A stretch of 64,000 nucleotides of DNA. It comes from Albimonas pacifica (GTDB taxonomy: Bacteria; Pseudomonadota; Alphaproteobacteria; Rhodobacterales; Rhodobacteraceae). Below the pieces are notes generated by a model. It was not told where the DNA came from. It saw only the letters and a program-made list of their open reading frames with translations, and did not search any database. This document shows, piece by piece, positions 1 to 8,699 of the stretch. A program made the position numbers and the translations under genes. The stretch covers positions 1 through 64,000 of the forward strand of contig NZ_FOQH01000002.1 of NCBI RefSeq assembly GCF_900113695.1. The letters run 5' to 3'. Each line of letters opens with the position of its first letter. Within the stretch, counting starts at the first letter, position 1.

Positions 1-39
<39 letters not shown>

Positions 40-65
40 GTTTGACCAATATTGCCAAACGCTTG

Positions 66-89
66 AACGCCGCCCTCCAGGGCGGCGTT
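66..89 (+). terminator. Hairpin terminator after tRNA-fMet
   Basis: A perfect 11-bp inverted repeat (AACGCCGCCCT / AGGGCGGCGTT) with a CC loop lies 26 bp after the tRNA. Only a weak T-containing tail follows, so this is a plausible rather than canonical intrinsic terminator. It could also serve the convergent gene that ends at 141. Confidence 0.6.
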
Positions 90-140
90 CGCGTTCGTGC
101 CGCATGCTCCCGACGACCGCTCCCGCCAGACCCGGACCCC

Positions 141-2141
141 TCAGGCGCCCGCATTCGCAAGGTCAAGGGCGGTGAGTTCGCCGCGGCCGCGGGCCCAGCT
201 GTCGCGGACGCGCCGGGCGATGGCGGCGATCTCGTCGTCGGAAGGCTCGGCCTCCGGCTCGGGGTGCAGAGGGTCGACGTGGAACAGGTAGAGCCGCGCC
301 GCGAACTGGTCGATGGGCAGCGACGCCTCGCCGTGGCGCTCGCCCTTGCCCTGGGTGGAGACCACGATCCCGCCGCCCCAGTCCTGGCCGCTGTCGTTGT
401 TGGGATTGTAGAAATAGACCCGCATCGCCCCCTCGACGTCCGCGGCCATGCGCAGGATCGCGATCGCGTGCCAGCCCACGAAGCGGCCGGTCGCGTCGGT
501 CACGGCGATGCCGGCGGGCTGGGGGTGGATCACCGGCTGGCCGCCGTTGAAGCGCGGGTGATAGGCCGCGTAGAAGCGGCGCAGGAAGCCCTCGATGTCC
601 GCGAGACGGCCTGTCGGCACGTCCACCGCGATGGCGCAGTCGCGGCCGACCCACCAGCCATGGAACTCGGGGTTGATCCAGATGTGCGGGTCGTCGCCGC
701 GGTCCCCGCACAGGCGCCCCATCTCCGCGTAGATCCGGTCGAGATGCGGCACCACGGTCAGCGACACCGGATCGGCGTCCAGCGGCGCCCAGGCGGCGAG
801 CCCGGCGGGCAGGTCGGCGGAGTTGATCGGCCGGCCCTCGAAATGCATCAGGACGGTGTCGTGATGGGCCGCATTGGCGACGACGTGGAGCAGGAAGTCC
901 GGGTCGTTCAGCGCCCACATGGCGATGGCCCGCGCGGACTGGCAGGTGGGGTTGGCCCCCTGGCCCACGCCCAGCGGCTGGCCCAGCACCTGCAGCACCC
1001 CGGCCACGAGCACCGAGCGCGGCGAGGCCGCCGGGCCGTAGGCCTGGGCGAGGCGGCGCTCCGCCTCCGGCGACAGGGTCAGGGAGAGCTGACGGCGCAG
1101 CGCCGGCGGGATCGCGGGGTGATGCAGGATCCCCCGCTCCAGCAGTTCGGCGAGGCCCAGCACCGCCTGCGGCATCCCCGAGGTCACGGCCACGGCCAGC
1201 AGGTCCTCGGCCAGCGCCTGGTGGCGCCGCCAGCAGTCGAGGCCGACGCTGGTCAGCCCCAGCGCCTCCGGCGCGAAGCCCGCGAGCCCGCCCGACAGCG
1301 CCCGGTCGAGGAAGGCCGCGTGGTAGTCGGAGACGAGGCCGGTGTCGTGCATCGCCCGCGCCAGCGTCCGCGCCTCCTGGGTCAGGGCCCATTCGTCCAT
1401 CGCCTCGAGCCGGGCGCGATAGACCGCGAGCCCGGGGTCGTCGCGGCAGGCCTCCGTCGGGCCGAACAGCGCAGAGATCAGCCGGTCCGCGCCCAGGCGG
1501 GCGTCCCCCGCCTGGGCCGGGCGGGAGGCGAGCGTCACCGAGATCTGGGCGATCATCTCCTTGACCGCGTTCACCTGGATCGGCCGCTGGGCGAGGATCC
1601 GCCAGATCTCGGCCACCAGCACCCCGAGGACGTCCTGGAGGCCGATGCGGTCGGCGAGATGCTTCAGGAGCGCGCGGACCGCGGGTTCCATCCGCCGCTC
1701 CCGCGCCGCCTCGTCCGGGGGGGAGAACAGGCGCCGCAGGTTCAGCGCGAGGACCTGCGCCAGGTGGTGGCGGGCCCGGTCGGCGTGCAGGCCGGGATGC
1801 GACGCCTCCCCCAGCGCGACCTTGAGCAGGCGCAGCAGGCTGACCGCCTCCAGCGTCACGGTGGCCGGGGGGGCGGCGTCGAAGGTGGCGGGCACGAGCT
1901 GGGCCGACAGCGCCTCCGGCCGGTCCCAGTCGGAGCCGGCGAAGAGGCCGGCCGCGTCCAGGCGGGGGGCCATCGCCTCCAGCCGCTCGAGCCCGCCGGG
2001 CGCGGCCAGCAGGCGCTGCGCGAGGTCGAGGACCATGTGCTGGTGGCGCGACTTCGCGAACGGCCGCGCCGCCTCGAGCCGGTCCGTGGCCGCCTCCAGC
2101 ATCGACTGGAGGCGGTCCGCGGCTTCGGGATCAGATGTCAT
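141..2141 (-). CDS. Large protein with papain-like cysteine peptidase signature in its C-terminal third
   Basis: No known name is recognised for this 666-aa protein. The first ~370 residues look helical and soluble, with no signal peptide or membrane span. The last ~280 residues carry a possible papain-type set: Gln394 in GQGANPTC, Cys400, His558 in VGWHAIAI and Asn579 in FYNPNN. The Gln lies six residues before the Cys, the spacing of the papain oxyanion Gln and nucleophile. The gene starts 39 bp after the ATP-grasp gene on the same strand, so the two are probably one operon. This suggests peptide or amide-bond processing linked to amide-bond formation. Fold and activity are inferred from motif order only. 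A transglutaminase or acyltransferase of the same fold is an alternative. Confidence 0.72.
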   Translation of the reverse strand: MTSDPEAADRLQSMLEAATDRLEAARPFAKSRHQHMVLDLAQRLLAAPGGLERLEAMAPRLDAAGLFAGSDWDRPEALSAQLVPATFDAAPPATVTLEAVSLLRLLKVALGEASHPGLHADRARHHLAQVLALNLRRLFSPPDEAARERRMEPAVRALLKHLADRIGLQDVLGVLVAEIWRILAQRPIQVNAVKEMIAQISVTLASRPAQAGDARLGADRLISALFGPTEACRDDPGLAVYRARLEAMDEWALTQEARTLARAMHDTGLVSDYHAAFLDRALSGGLAGFAPEALGLTSVGLDCWRRHQALAEDLLAVAVTSGMPQAVLGLAELLERGILHHPAIPPALRRQLSLTLSPEAERRLAQAYGPAASPRSVLVAGVLQVLGQPLGVGQGANPTCQSARAIAMWALNDPDFLLHVVANAAHHDTVLMHFEGRPINSADLPAGLAAWAPLDADPVSLTVVPHLDRIYAEMGRLCGDRGDDPHIWINPEFHGWWVGRDCAIAVDVPTGRLADIEGFLRRFYAAYHPRFNGGQPVIHPQPAGIAVTDATGRFVGWHAIAILRMAADVEGAMRVYFYNPNNDSGQDWGGGIVVSTQGKGERHGEASLPIDQFAARLYLFHVDPLHPEPEAEPSDDEIAAIARRVRDSWARGRGELTALDLANAGA

Positions 2142-2180
2142 GCGGCGTTTGGGCTCCGACGGGACGGGCGGACGGGCGGA

Positions 2181-3404
2181 TCACACGTAGAAATCCAGGT
2201 CCTCCTGCGCTTTCAGGAGATCCCGGAGCTGGTGAGGATTATCGCCGAAAAAGTAAACCAGACCCCAATGGGTTCCGAAAGCCGTCCGTTTGGTCACCTT
2301 CTGCTCCATCGGCTGGGCGAGCTCGTGGGACTCGAAATAGGGGTGGTTCTGCGTCTCGTCGGGGATCCGCAGCTCGCTGACCACCCGCCGGCGCGGATAG
2401 GCGCCGAAGCAGCCGGCATGGCCGCGGGCGTCCTTGACCGGCTCGGGGAACATCGCGTCGAGCTCCTCCTGCGTGGTCTTGGGATCGAAGCAGGCGACGA
2501 TGCCCTGGTAGCCGTTGAAGCCGTAGGCGCGCTCGATCAGCTCCAGCGCGTTGAAGCCGGGGGGGCGGTAGGCGATCTCTCCGAAGTACATGGTGCCGTC
2601 GGAGGTCACGAAATACTCCGGGTGGATGAAGCCGAAATCGATGTCGAAGGCCTCGATCAGCTTCTCGATCTCCTGGGTGATCTTGGCGCGCCAGCTCTCG
2701 AGCTCGGGCGTCGCCGGCACGAAGACCGAGTAGCCCAGGGTCACGTATTCCGAGATGTTGAGGAACTGGATCTTGCGGTCCTTGATCCAGCATTCCACCG
2801 CGAACTCCCAGCCGTCGAGGTGGCTCTCCAGCAGGGCGGGGAACTCGTCGGCGGAGATCGAGTCGACGTCCTCCACCGTGCGGATCGTGCGGTGGCCGAG
2901 GCAGCCGGCCTTGTCGAAGGCCTTGAAATGGATCGGGTCGTTCACGTCGCCGTCGAGCTTCAGCAGCGTCTGGTTGACGCGCTTGAGGAAGCGGATCACG
3001 TCGGCGTGGTTGTCGGCCTCCTCGAAGATGCCGACGCGGATGCCCGCGAGCTGGGCGCGCCGCTTCATCAGCGACTTGTCGCGGAACAGCATCGACTGGC
3101 CGAGCAGGCGCGGGTTGCCCAGCAGCACGGAGTTGATGGCGCCCGCCCACTCCACCGTCTCTTCGAAGAGCGGGATGGCGACGTCGCAGCCCTCGTCCTT
3201 GAGGATATGGGCGATCTCGTGGGAGCGCTCGTTGAGGCGGTCGAAGTCCCAGGCGATGAACGGGATGCCGTGTTCGCGGGCGTAGGGTTCGGCCCAGTAG
3301 GGGGCCACGATCACATATCGCCTGTCGAACCGGTCGATCGCGTCGATCGCGCCGAGGCTCCATCCGAGGATCGCGACGTAGCCTTTGTCGGGGTTCTTCT
3401 CCAT
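2181..3404 (-). CDS. ATP-grasp domain enzyme
   Basis: A 407-aa cytoplasmic protein of the ATP-grasp superfamily, which couples ATP hydrolysis to a carboxylate via an acyl phosphate to join it to an amine or thiol. Residues ~1-110 form a pre-ATP-grasp Rossmann-like lobe. The segment DKSLMKRRAQLAGI is the usual hinge before the nucleotide domain. PIHFKAF supplies a likely ATP-binding Lys, and MYFGEIAYRPPG holds the Mg-binding acidic and basic residues near the end. The start is supported by AAGGAG about 11 nt upstream. It precedes the cysteine-peptidase-like gene by 39 bp. No LysX, ddl or purK assignment is justified, so the substrate is unknown. Confidence 0.85.
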   Translation of the reverse strand: MEKNPDKGYVAILGWSLGAIDAIDRFDRRYVIVAPYWAEPYAREHGIPFIAWDFDRLNERSHEIAHILKDEGCDVAIPLFEETVEWAGAINSVLLGNPRLLGQSMLFRDKSLMKRRAQLAGIRVGIFEEADNHADVIRFLKRVNQTLLKLDGDVNDPIHFKAFDKAGCLGHRTIRTVEDVDSISADEFPALLESHLDGWEFAVECWIKDRKIQFLNISEYVTLGYSVFVPATPELESWRAKITQEIEKLIEAFDIDFGFIHPEYFVTSDGTMYFGEIAYRPPGFNALELIERAYGFNGYQGIVACFDPKTTQEELDAMFPEPVKDARGHAGCFGAYPRRRVVSELRIPDETQNHPYFESHELAQPMEQKVTKRTAFGTHWGLVYFFGDNPHQLRDLLKAQEDLDFYV

Positions 3405-3652
3405 GTCGAGACGAGCTCCTTTTGGTTCATAGGCGCCGCCGCCCGTCCATCCGCAGGGCAGGGATGAAGGCGCGACAGACCGGCCGCTGCGGAGCAGCGG
3501 CGACGGTCAGGCCAAGTCTGGTGATGGGGTTATCCTAGGGCGAAAGGCCCGTCGGGCAAATCCGGGCGGGGCCGCGGGGGCCCGCGGCGCGGCGTCCGGC
3601 GCCCCCTTGCGGGCCCCGGAAGGGGGGGCGGACGGGCGCGCGCCGGCGCCTC
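3405..3652. other. Intergenic region upstream of the ATP-grasp gene
   Basis: About 250 bp of GC-rich sequence without a convincing gene. It contains a perfect 8-bp stem (GCCGCTGC, GGA loop, GCAGCGGC) at 3483-3501, within the leader of the minus-strand ATP-grasp gene. This could be an attenuator-like element or the end of an upstream transcript. No small precursor-peptide ORF with a credible ribosome binding site was found. Confidence 0.4.
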
Positions 3653-3678
3653 GGGCCGGCCGTTTCGACGGCCGGCCC
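3653..3678 (-). terminator. Hairpin after the minus-strand membrane protein gene
   Basis: A perfect 10-bp stem (GGGCCGGCCG / CGGCCGGCCC) with a TTTCGA loop lies 14 bp beyond the stop of the gene ending at 3692. There is no clear U tract, which is common in such GC-rich genomes. Confidence 0.55.
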
Positions 3679-3691
3679 GGGCGGGCGGGCG

Positions 3692-4477
3692 TCAGTCGAA
3701 GACGGCCGCGAGGTCGCTGGTCGTCGCGCCCTCCTTGATCTCCCGCAGCCGCGCATAGATCAGCACGACCGTGACGGCGGTCAGTCCGTAGGCGATGCCG
3801 CTGAAGAAGGCGTTGGCCAGCGCCGTCGCGGCGACGACCCAGCCGCCGCCGGTCTCGCCCAGCGCCTGCATGCCGAACCCTGCGGCCAGCAACAGGCCAT
3901 AGGCGCAGATCCCGATGACGAAGAGGACGCCCGCGATCGGCCAGCGATATCCCTTCGTCAGCCTTGCGCTGCGCCTCAGCGCGCCGAAGCCCGCGCGCTC
4001 GATCGCCACGGCCGGGAAGGTGACGGAGAGGACGGCGTAGACCCACATCCCCGGCACGATCAACAGGATGAAGCCGACGCCGATCAGCAGCGTGGTCGCC
4101 ATGGCCAGCACGACGAGCGGCACGATGCAGCGCAGCGTCGCCGCGAGATAGCCGGCCACAGGGCGCGTGCGCCCCTGTTTGAGGTCGTAGGCGAACAGCA
4201 CGAGCAGGCCCGCGGTCAGCCCGAACAGGGCCATATTGACCGCCAGCCCGGACAGGTAGACGAAGACCCCCTCCGGCGTGCCGAACGCCGGCAGCTCCCG
4301 GCCGAGCGCCACGTCGAACCCGCCGATGGCGGCGACCAGCAGGATCCCCGCCAGGCTGGGCAGGCCGGCGATCGCGATCATCTTCGGAACGTTCCGGAAA
4401 AAGATCGAAAAGCTCTCGGCCAGGAGGCGGCCCACGCCCAGCGGCGTGCGACGGCCCGATGCATATTGGTGACTCAA
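3692..4477 (-). CDS. Polytopic membrane protein, about six transmembrane segments
   Basis: A 261-aa inner-membrane protein with hydrophobic segments near residues 33-53, 80-100, 115-140, 143-160, 183-205 and 215-240. It has a soluble N-terminus (PLGVGRLLAESFSIFFRN) typical of poorly characterised YciC/DUF7847-like or glycerophosphodiesterase-membrane-domain proteins. No catalytic motif is visible. The start used is TTG at 4477, preceded by AGAGGGA. It lies 94 bp after the RDD-protein gene and may be the last gene of that cluster or independent. Function unknown. Confidence 0.7.
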   Translation of the reverse strand: MSHQYASGRRTPLGVGRLLAESFSIFFRNVPKMIAIAGLPSLAGILLVAAIGGFDVALGRELPAFGTPEGVFVYLSGLAVNMALFGLTAGLLVLFAYDLKQGRTRPVAGYLAATLRCIVPLVVLAMATTLLIGVGFILLIVPGMWVYAVLSVTFPAVAIERAGFGALRRSARLTKGYRWPIAGVLFVIGICAYGLLLAAGFGMQALGETGGGWVVAATALANAFFSGIAYGLTAVTVVLIYARLREIKEGATTSDLAAVFD

Positions 4478-4571
4478 GGTCTTGTCCCTCTTGAAATCGG
4501 CCCTGCGGCCGTTGCGGGTTCCCGCCCGGACCAGGCCCCGCAGCTTCGGGGGCGGCGTGCGACCGCGCCCG

Positions 4572-5465
4572 TCACCGCCTGGTCTCCCGGTGGAACTTGT
4601 CTGCGCGCGCCTCGCCCAGGATCCGTCTCTGCTCGAGATGGGCGCGCTGGGCGGTGTAGAAGGCGCGCAGGAAGCTCAGGTGCGCCGAGGGCGGCGTCGC
4701 CTCGGCGTAGTCGATCCTGGCGCGGATCCGCTCGACGATGGCCGCGCGCACCTGCCGGCGGCGGTCGATCTCGGCCGCGGTCGCCGGCGCCTGCTCCTCG
4801 ACGCGCAGCACCCTCTCCAGGGTCTGCAGCTCGTAGGCGCCGTAGTGCTCGAGGTGGCGGGTCATGAAGCCGAACGCGTCCGCCCCCGAGGCCGTCGCCG
4901 TCGCCGGGGCGGTGGAGGAGAGGTCGCTCGGCAGAACGGGCTCGGGCAGGTGGACCACGCAGGTCCCCGCCATGAGGTCGCCCAGCCGCCGGCGCCGCCG
5001 GTTCGAGAGCACGATCGCCACGGCGCCCGTCGTCCAGGCGAGCGCGATCAGCGAGGGCGCGAGCCGCTCGGCGTCCAGGGACAGGACCAGCGTCGCGGGA
5101 AGGAAGACCTCGGCCTCCTTCATCAGGTTGCGCAGCACCAGCGCATGGGGGGTCAGCGGCCCGCCGTCATGGGCCACGACCTTGATCTTCATCATCTTCT
5201 TGCCCAGCGTCTGCCCGTTCCAGGCAAGCTCGCTCAGCACGTAGTAGGGGACGCGCACGATCAGGAACAGCGCCGCGCCGATCCCTGCGAGCCAGATCGG
5301 CGCGACCGCGCCGGTCACGACGAGCAGCAGGATCGCCGCCGCGGCCGCGAGCCCGGAGATGGCGATGTCGGCGATCTGGGCGCCGACGTGCACCCCGAAG
5401 CCGGCCACCGGGAAGCGCAGCGGCACGCCCTCGGGGGGCGTGAGGATGTCGGGATCGGCGCTCAC
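4572..5465 (-). CDS. RDD-family membrane protein
   Basis: A 297-aa protein read from GTG at 5465, which overlaps the preceding stop as GTGA and so is probably translationally coupled. An RDD domain occupies roughly residues 15-170. It has two or three membrane helices, the family-typical GQTLGKKMMKIKVV loop, and RRRRRLGDLMAGTCVV near the domain end. The C-terminal ~110 residues are charged and helical, and probably cytoplasmic. RDD proteins commonly sit next to SpoIIM and DUF58 genes, as here. The family's biochemical role is not settled. Confidence 0.85.
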   Translation of the reverse strand: MSADPDILTPPEGVPLRFPVAGFGVHVGAQIADIAISGLAAAAAILLLVVTGAVAPIWLAGIGAALFLIVRVPYYVLSELAWNGQTLGKKMMKIKVVAHDGGPLTPHALVLRNLMKEAEVFLPATLVLSLDAERLAPSLIALAWTTGAVAIVLSNRRRRRLGDLMAGTCVVHLPEPVLPSDLSSTAPATATASGADAFGFMTRHLEHYGAYELQTLERVLRVEEQAPATAAEIDRRRQVRAAIVERIRARIDYAEATPPSAHLSFLRAFYTAQRAHLEQRRILGEARADKFHRETRR

Positions 5466-6460
5466 GCCGCGCCCCGCCCCGCCAGGCGGACCCACGCCAG
5501 CCAGAGCCCGCCGATCGTCCAGCCGATCAGCACGCGGAACCGCAGGTCCTGGACGAGCTGGCGGCCGAACCCCTCCAGCAGCGCCGCCGCGAGCAGCATC
5601 AGCGCGGCGACCAGCGCCAGCTTCGCGGCGTCGCGGCCGGCGAGGCGGATCGCCTCGGCCCGCGACCGGTCGCCGGGAAACAGCACGGCGGTCCCCAGCT
5701 GGAGCCCGCCCGCGCAGGCGATGCAGATCGCCGACAGCTCGGTCACGCCATGGATCGACAGCCAGCCGAACACGTCCCAGCCGAGGCCGCGGTCGATGTG
5801 CAGCGCCACGAAGGCGCCCAGGATCAGGCCGTTGTAGAAGGTCAGCAGGAGCGCCGGCGCGCAGGCGAACACGCCCAGCCCGAAGATGAAGATCGCGATG
5901 CGCGTGTTGTGCGAGAACAGGTAGGTCGCGAAGGCCGCGAGCCCCCCGCCGTCCGGCGGCCCGTAGATGGCCGCGCGCAGCTCGGCGGCGGAGGAGCCCG
6001 GTCCGCGGCCGTCCGCCAGCTCGGTCGGCATGAACACGGAATACCACGACGGGTCGTCGAAATAGAGCGTCCCGCCCGCCAGGGCGCCGAGCGCCATCGT
6101 CGCGACGCCGACGAGGACGAACGCCCAGGCCCGGCGCATCGCGGCCGGGGCCGAGACGGCGAGGAAGCGGCGGAACAGCCCGCCGATCCGCTCCTGCGGC
6201 GCGTAGACCGACAGGTAGGCGCGCGCCGTCGGCGCCTCGAGATAGTCGAGCAGCGCCCGGTCGAGCGAGATCTCCCGCGCCACGGCGAGGGAGGTGGCCG
6301 CCTGCCGGTAGAGCTCGGCCAGGTCGCGCGCCTCGGCGAAGTCCATGCGGTGGACGCCGCGGCGCTCGGCCAGCGCGACCAGCGCCTCGAGCCGCCGCCA
6401 GTCGGCTTCGCGCTCGGCGCGGAAGCGGCTCGAGCGGATGAGATCCGGGGTTCCCTGCAT
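5462..6460 (-). CDS. Stage II sporulation protein M-like (SpoIIM/DUF95) membrane protein
   Basis: A 332-aa integral membrane protein. A cytoplasmic helical N-terminus (~110 residues, containing DFAEARDLAELYRQAATSLA) is followed by several membrane spans. Features include FSHNTRIAIFIFGLG and LTFYNGLILGAFVALH, the conserved core of the SpoIIM family outside sporulating bacteria. The start ATG at 6460 overlaps the upstream stop as TGATG, and the end overlaps the RDD gene by four bases. In non-sporulating bacteria this family accompanies MoxR/DUF58 envelope-stress or aerotolerance-type clusters. The precise role is unknown. Confidence 0.85.
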   Translation of the reverse strand: MQGTPDLIRSSRFRAEREADWRRLEALVALAERRGVHRMDFAEARDLAELYRQAATSLAVAREISLDRALLDYLEAPTARAYLSVYAPQERIGGLFRRFLAVSAPAAMRRAWAFVLVGVATMALGALAGGTLYFDDPSWYSVFMPTELADGRGPGSSAAELRAAIYGPPDGGGLAAFATYLFSHNTRIAIFIFGLGVFACAPALLLTFYNGLILGAFVALHIDRGLGWDVFGWLSIHGVTELSAICIACAGGLQLGTAVLFPGDRSRAEAIRLAGRDAAKLALVAALMLLAAALLEGFGRQLVQDLRFRVLIGWTIGGLWLAWVRLAGRGAA

Positions 6461-7725
6461 CAGAGCATCTTCCGCGCCTTGATCTCGAGATAGGCCGCCA
6501 CCAGCCGCCCCGTGGTCTCGCCGGGGCGCACGTCGAGCACGCTCACGCCCAGCCGCGCCAGCCGCTCGAACACGATGCGGCGGTCCTGGAGGAGCTGGCC
6601 GGCGGCGATCAGCTCCACGGCGCCGTCGAGGCTGGCGGGCGGGGTCTCGGCGATGCGCTCCAGCTCCGGATCGCGGATCGCGACGAAGATCACGAGATGC
6701 GTCTTCGAGATGAGCGCCGCCGCCTCGACGACCAGCTCGGCCGAGGCGGCGTCGACGAAGTCGGCGAAGACCACGACCAGGCTGCGCTTGGGGGTGCGGG
6801 CCTTCAGCGTGCCGAGCCCCAGCACGTGGTTCGTCGCGCGCGGGGCGTAGGCGAGCCCGGCGGCCCAGCGCCGCATGCGGGCGAAGGCGAGCCGGCCGGG
6901 CGCGGGGGCCACGAAGCTGGTGGGGCGCGCCTCGTAGGCGAAGAAGCCCACGAGGCCGCCCCCGACCGCCGCCGCCCAGGCCGTCGCCAGCGCGGCGTTG
7001 ATGGCGTGGTCGATCTTGGGCAGGCCGGCGACCTCCTCGCGCATCAGGTGGCCGGTGTCGAGCGCGAGGATCACGTGGTGGTTGCGCTCCGCCCGCAGCT
7101 CCTTCGAGAGCAGGGTGCGCCGCCGGGCCGAGCGCTTCCAGTCGATCGCCTTGACGTCCATGCCCGGGGCGAACTCGCGGAGCTGGTGGAACTCCGACCC
7201 CTCGCCGACCGCGCGGTTCTCCTTGATGCCGTGAAGGGTCGACAGGACCGTGGTCGCGATCGCGCCCGACTGCACGGGCCGGATGTTGGGGACCACGGCG
7301 ATCCGGGCGCCCAGCCTGCGGCGGGCCACGACCTCGAACAGGCCCAGGCGCGACGGCCAGGTCAGCCACAGCCGCTCGAGCGTCCATTCCCCGCGGCGCG
7401 CGGCGCGCATCGGCGCCGTCGCGCACAAGCGCCCGGCCGCAGTCCCGAAGGCGAAGGCCGCCGGGCCGGAGAGGCCGGCCGGCCACTCCACCGCCCCCGT
7501 CAGGCCGGCGACGGCCGCGCTCGGCGACAGCCGCAGGTCGGCGGTCTCGCCCACGAAGATCTCGTCCGGCGCCGTCGCCTCGACCCGCAGTCCGCGGCGG
7601 GCGGAGAGCACGGCGTCGCCCGCCGCGGCCAGGGCGAGGATCGCCCACGGCGTCGCCGCGAGGTCCGGGGCGAGCAGCGTCCCGGCCAGCGTCAGGACCA
7701 GGGCGGCGAGCCCCAGCATCAGCAA
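6460..7725 (-). CDS. DUF58 domain protein (MoxR-associated)
   Basis: A 421-aa protein with two N-terminal membrane helices (residues ~3-40) and a large soluble region. The DUF58 hallmark is present as [29 protein letters not shown], followed by a VWA-like fold with [11 protein letters not shown]. The start is TTG at 7725; an in-frame ATG at 7719 is equally possible. DUF58/VWA proteins are thought to be partners of MoxR AAA+ ATPases, and this gene follows moxR directly, which supports a MoxR-VWA chaperone-like pair. Confidence 0.88.
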   Translation of the reverse strand: MLMLGLAALVLTLAGTLLAPDLAATPWAILALAAAGDAVLSARRGLRVEATAPDEIFVGETADLRLSPSAAVAGLTGAVEWPAGLSGPAAFAFGTAAGRLCATAPMRAARRGEWTLERLWLTWPSRLGLFEVVARRRLGARIAVVPNIRPVQSGAIATTVLSTLHGIKENRAVGEGSEFHQLREFAPGMDVKAIDWKRSARRRTLLSKELRAERNHHVILALDTGHLMREEVAGLPKIDHAINAALATAWAAAVGGGLVGFFAYEARPTSFVAPAPGRLAFARMRRWAAGLAYAPRATNHVLGLGTLKARTPKRSLVVVFADFVDAASAELVVEAAALISKTHLVIFVAIRDPELERIAETPPASLDGAVELIAAGQLLQDRRIVFERLARLGVSVLDVRPGETTGRLVAAYLEIKARKML

Positions 7726-7742
7726 TCTGCGCGTCGGACGGA

Positions 7743-8699
7743 TCAGTGCGGCGCCTCGATCTGGTCGAGGATGGTCTCCAGCGCCGTCCCCGCGTCGCGC
7801 CCCTCGATCTCGGCGGTGGGGCCCAGCACGATCCGGTGGCGCATCGCGGGCAGGTACAGGCGCTTCACGTCGTCGGGAATGGCGTAGTCGCGCCCGTCGA
7901 GCGCGGCGGCCGCGCGGGCGGCGCGGGCGAGCGAATCCGCGGCGCGGGTGGAGGCGCCGTGCGCGATCTCGGCCGTCTCGCGCGTGGCGCGGACCAGGCG
8001 CACGATGTAGCGCAGGATCTCGTCGCCGAGGATCACGCCGTCGACCAGCCGCCGGCTGTCGGCGAGCGTCGCGGCGTCCAGCACGGGCGCGAGCGCGGCG
8101 GTCTCCGACCCGGCGGCCAGAGGCGCGTCCGCGTGGCGGCGCAGGATCGAGAACTCGACGCTCTCGGGCGGGAAGTCGATCTCGAGCTTGAACAGGAACC
8201 GGTCGAGCTGCGCCTCGGGCAGGGGGTAGGTCCCCTGCTGCTCGATCGGGTTCTGGGTGGCGATCACCAGGAACGCGTCGCCGAGATCGTGGTCGGTCCC
8301 GTCGATGCTGACGGCGTTCTCGTTCATCGCCTGCAGCAGGGCGGCCTGGGTCTTCGGCGGCGCCCGGTTGATCTCGTCCGCGAGCAGGACCTGGCTGAAG
8401 ATCGGCCCCCTGGCGAGGGTGAACTCGTTGGTCTGGAAGTTGAAGATCGAGGCGCCCAGGATGTCGCCCGGCATCAGGTCCGGCGTGAACTGGATGCGCC
8501 CGAACCGCAGGTCGAGCGCCGCCGAGAAGCTGCGCGCTAGCAGCGTCTTCGCCGTCCCCGGCGGGCCTTCCAGCAGCACGTGGCCGCGGGCGAAGAGGGC
8601 GGTCAGGAGCAGGTCCACGGCCTCCTCCTGGCCCTGCACCCGCCGTCCGATCTCGGTGCGGAGCGCATCGGCCCGTCCGCGCAGCGCTTCAAGCGTCAT
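7743..8699 (-). CDS. MoxR-family AAA+ ATPase
   Basis: A 318-aa AAA+ ATPase. Walker A is EGPPGTAKT at ~44-52, Walker B with the DE pair is VLLADEIN at ~103-111, and sensor 1 lies in [24 protein letters not shown]. The C-terminal AAA lid follows. MoxR ATPases act as chaperones in assembly of cofactor enzymes and envelope complexes, working with VWA proteins. The start overlaps the end of the DUF4350 gene by 11 bp, and the DUF58 gene follows 17 bp later, so this is one transcription unit. Confidence 0.93.
   Translation of the reverse strand: MTLEALRGRADALRTEIGRRVQGQEEAVDLLLTALFARGHVLLEGPPGTAKTLLARSFSAALDLRFGRIQFTPDLMPGDILGASIFNFQTNEFTLARGPIFSQVLLADEINRAPPKTQAALLQAMNENAVSIDGTDHDLGDAFLVIATQNPIEQQGTYPLPEAQLDRFLFKLEIDFPPESVEFSILRRHADAPLAAGSETAALAPVLDAATLADSRRLVDGVILGDEILRYIVRLVRATRETAEIAHGASTRAADSLARAARAAAALDGRDYAIPDDVKRLYLPAMRHRIVLGPTAEIEGRDAGTALETILDQIEAPH

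Noticed and set aside
42-3467. A 1141-codon open frame on the plus strand
   Set aside because: It is antisense to the ATP-grasp and cysteine-peptidase-like genes. Its Arg/Gly/His/Val-rich composition is typical of GC-driven shadow frames, and it has no recognisable domain.
3535-3756. Small minus-strand frame before the ATP-grasp gene as a precursor peptide
   Set aside because: Low-complexity Arg/Pro sequence overlapping the end of the membrane-protein gene, with no ribosome binding site.
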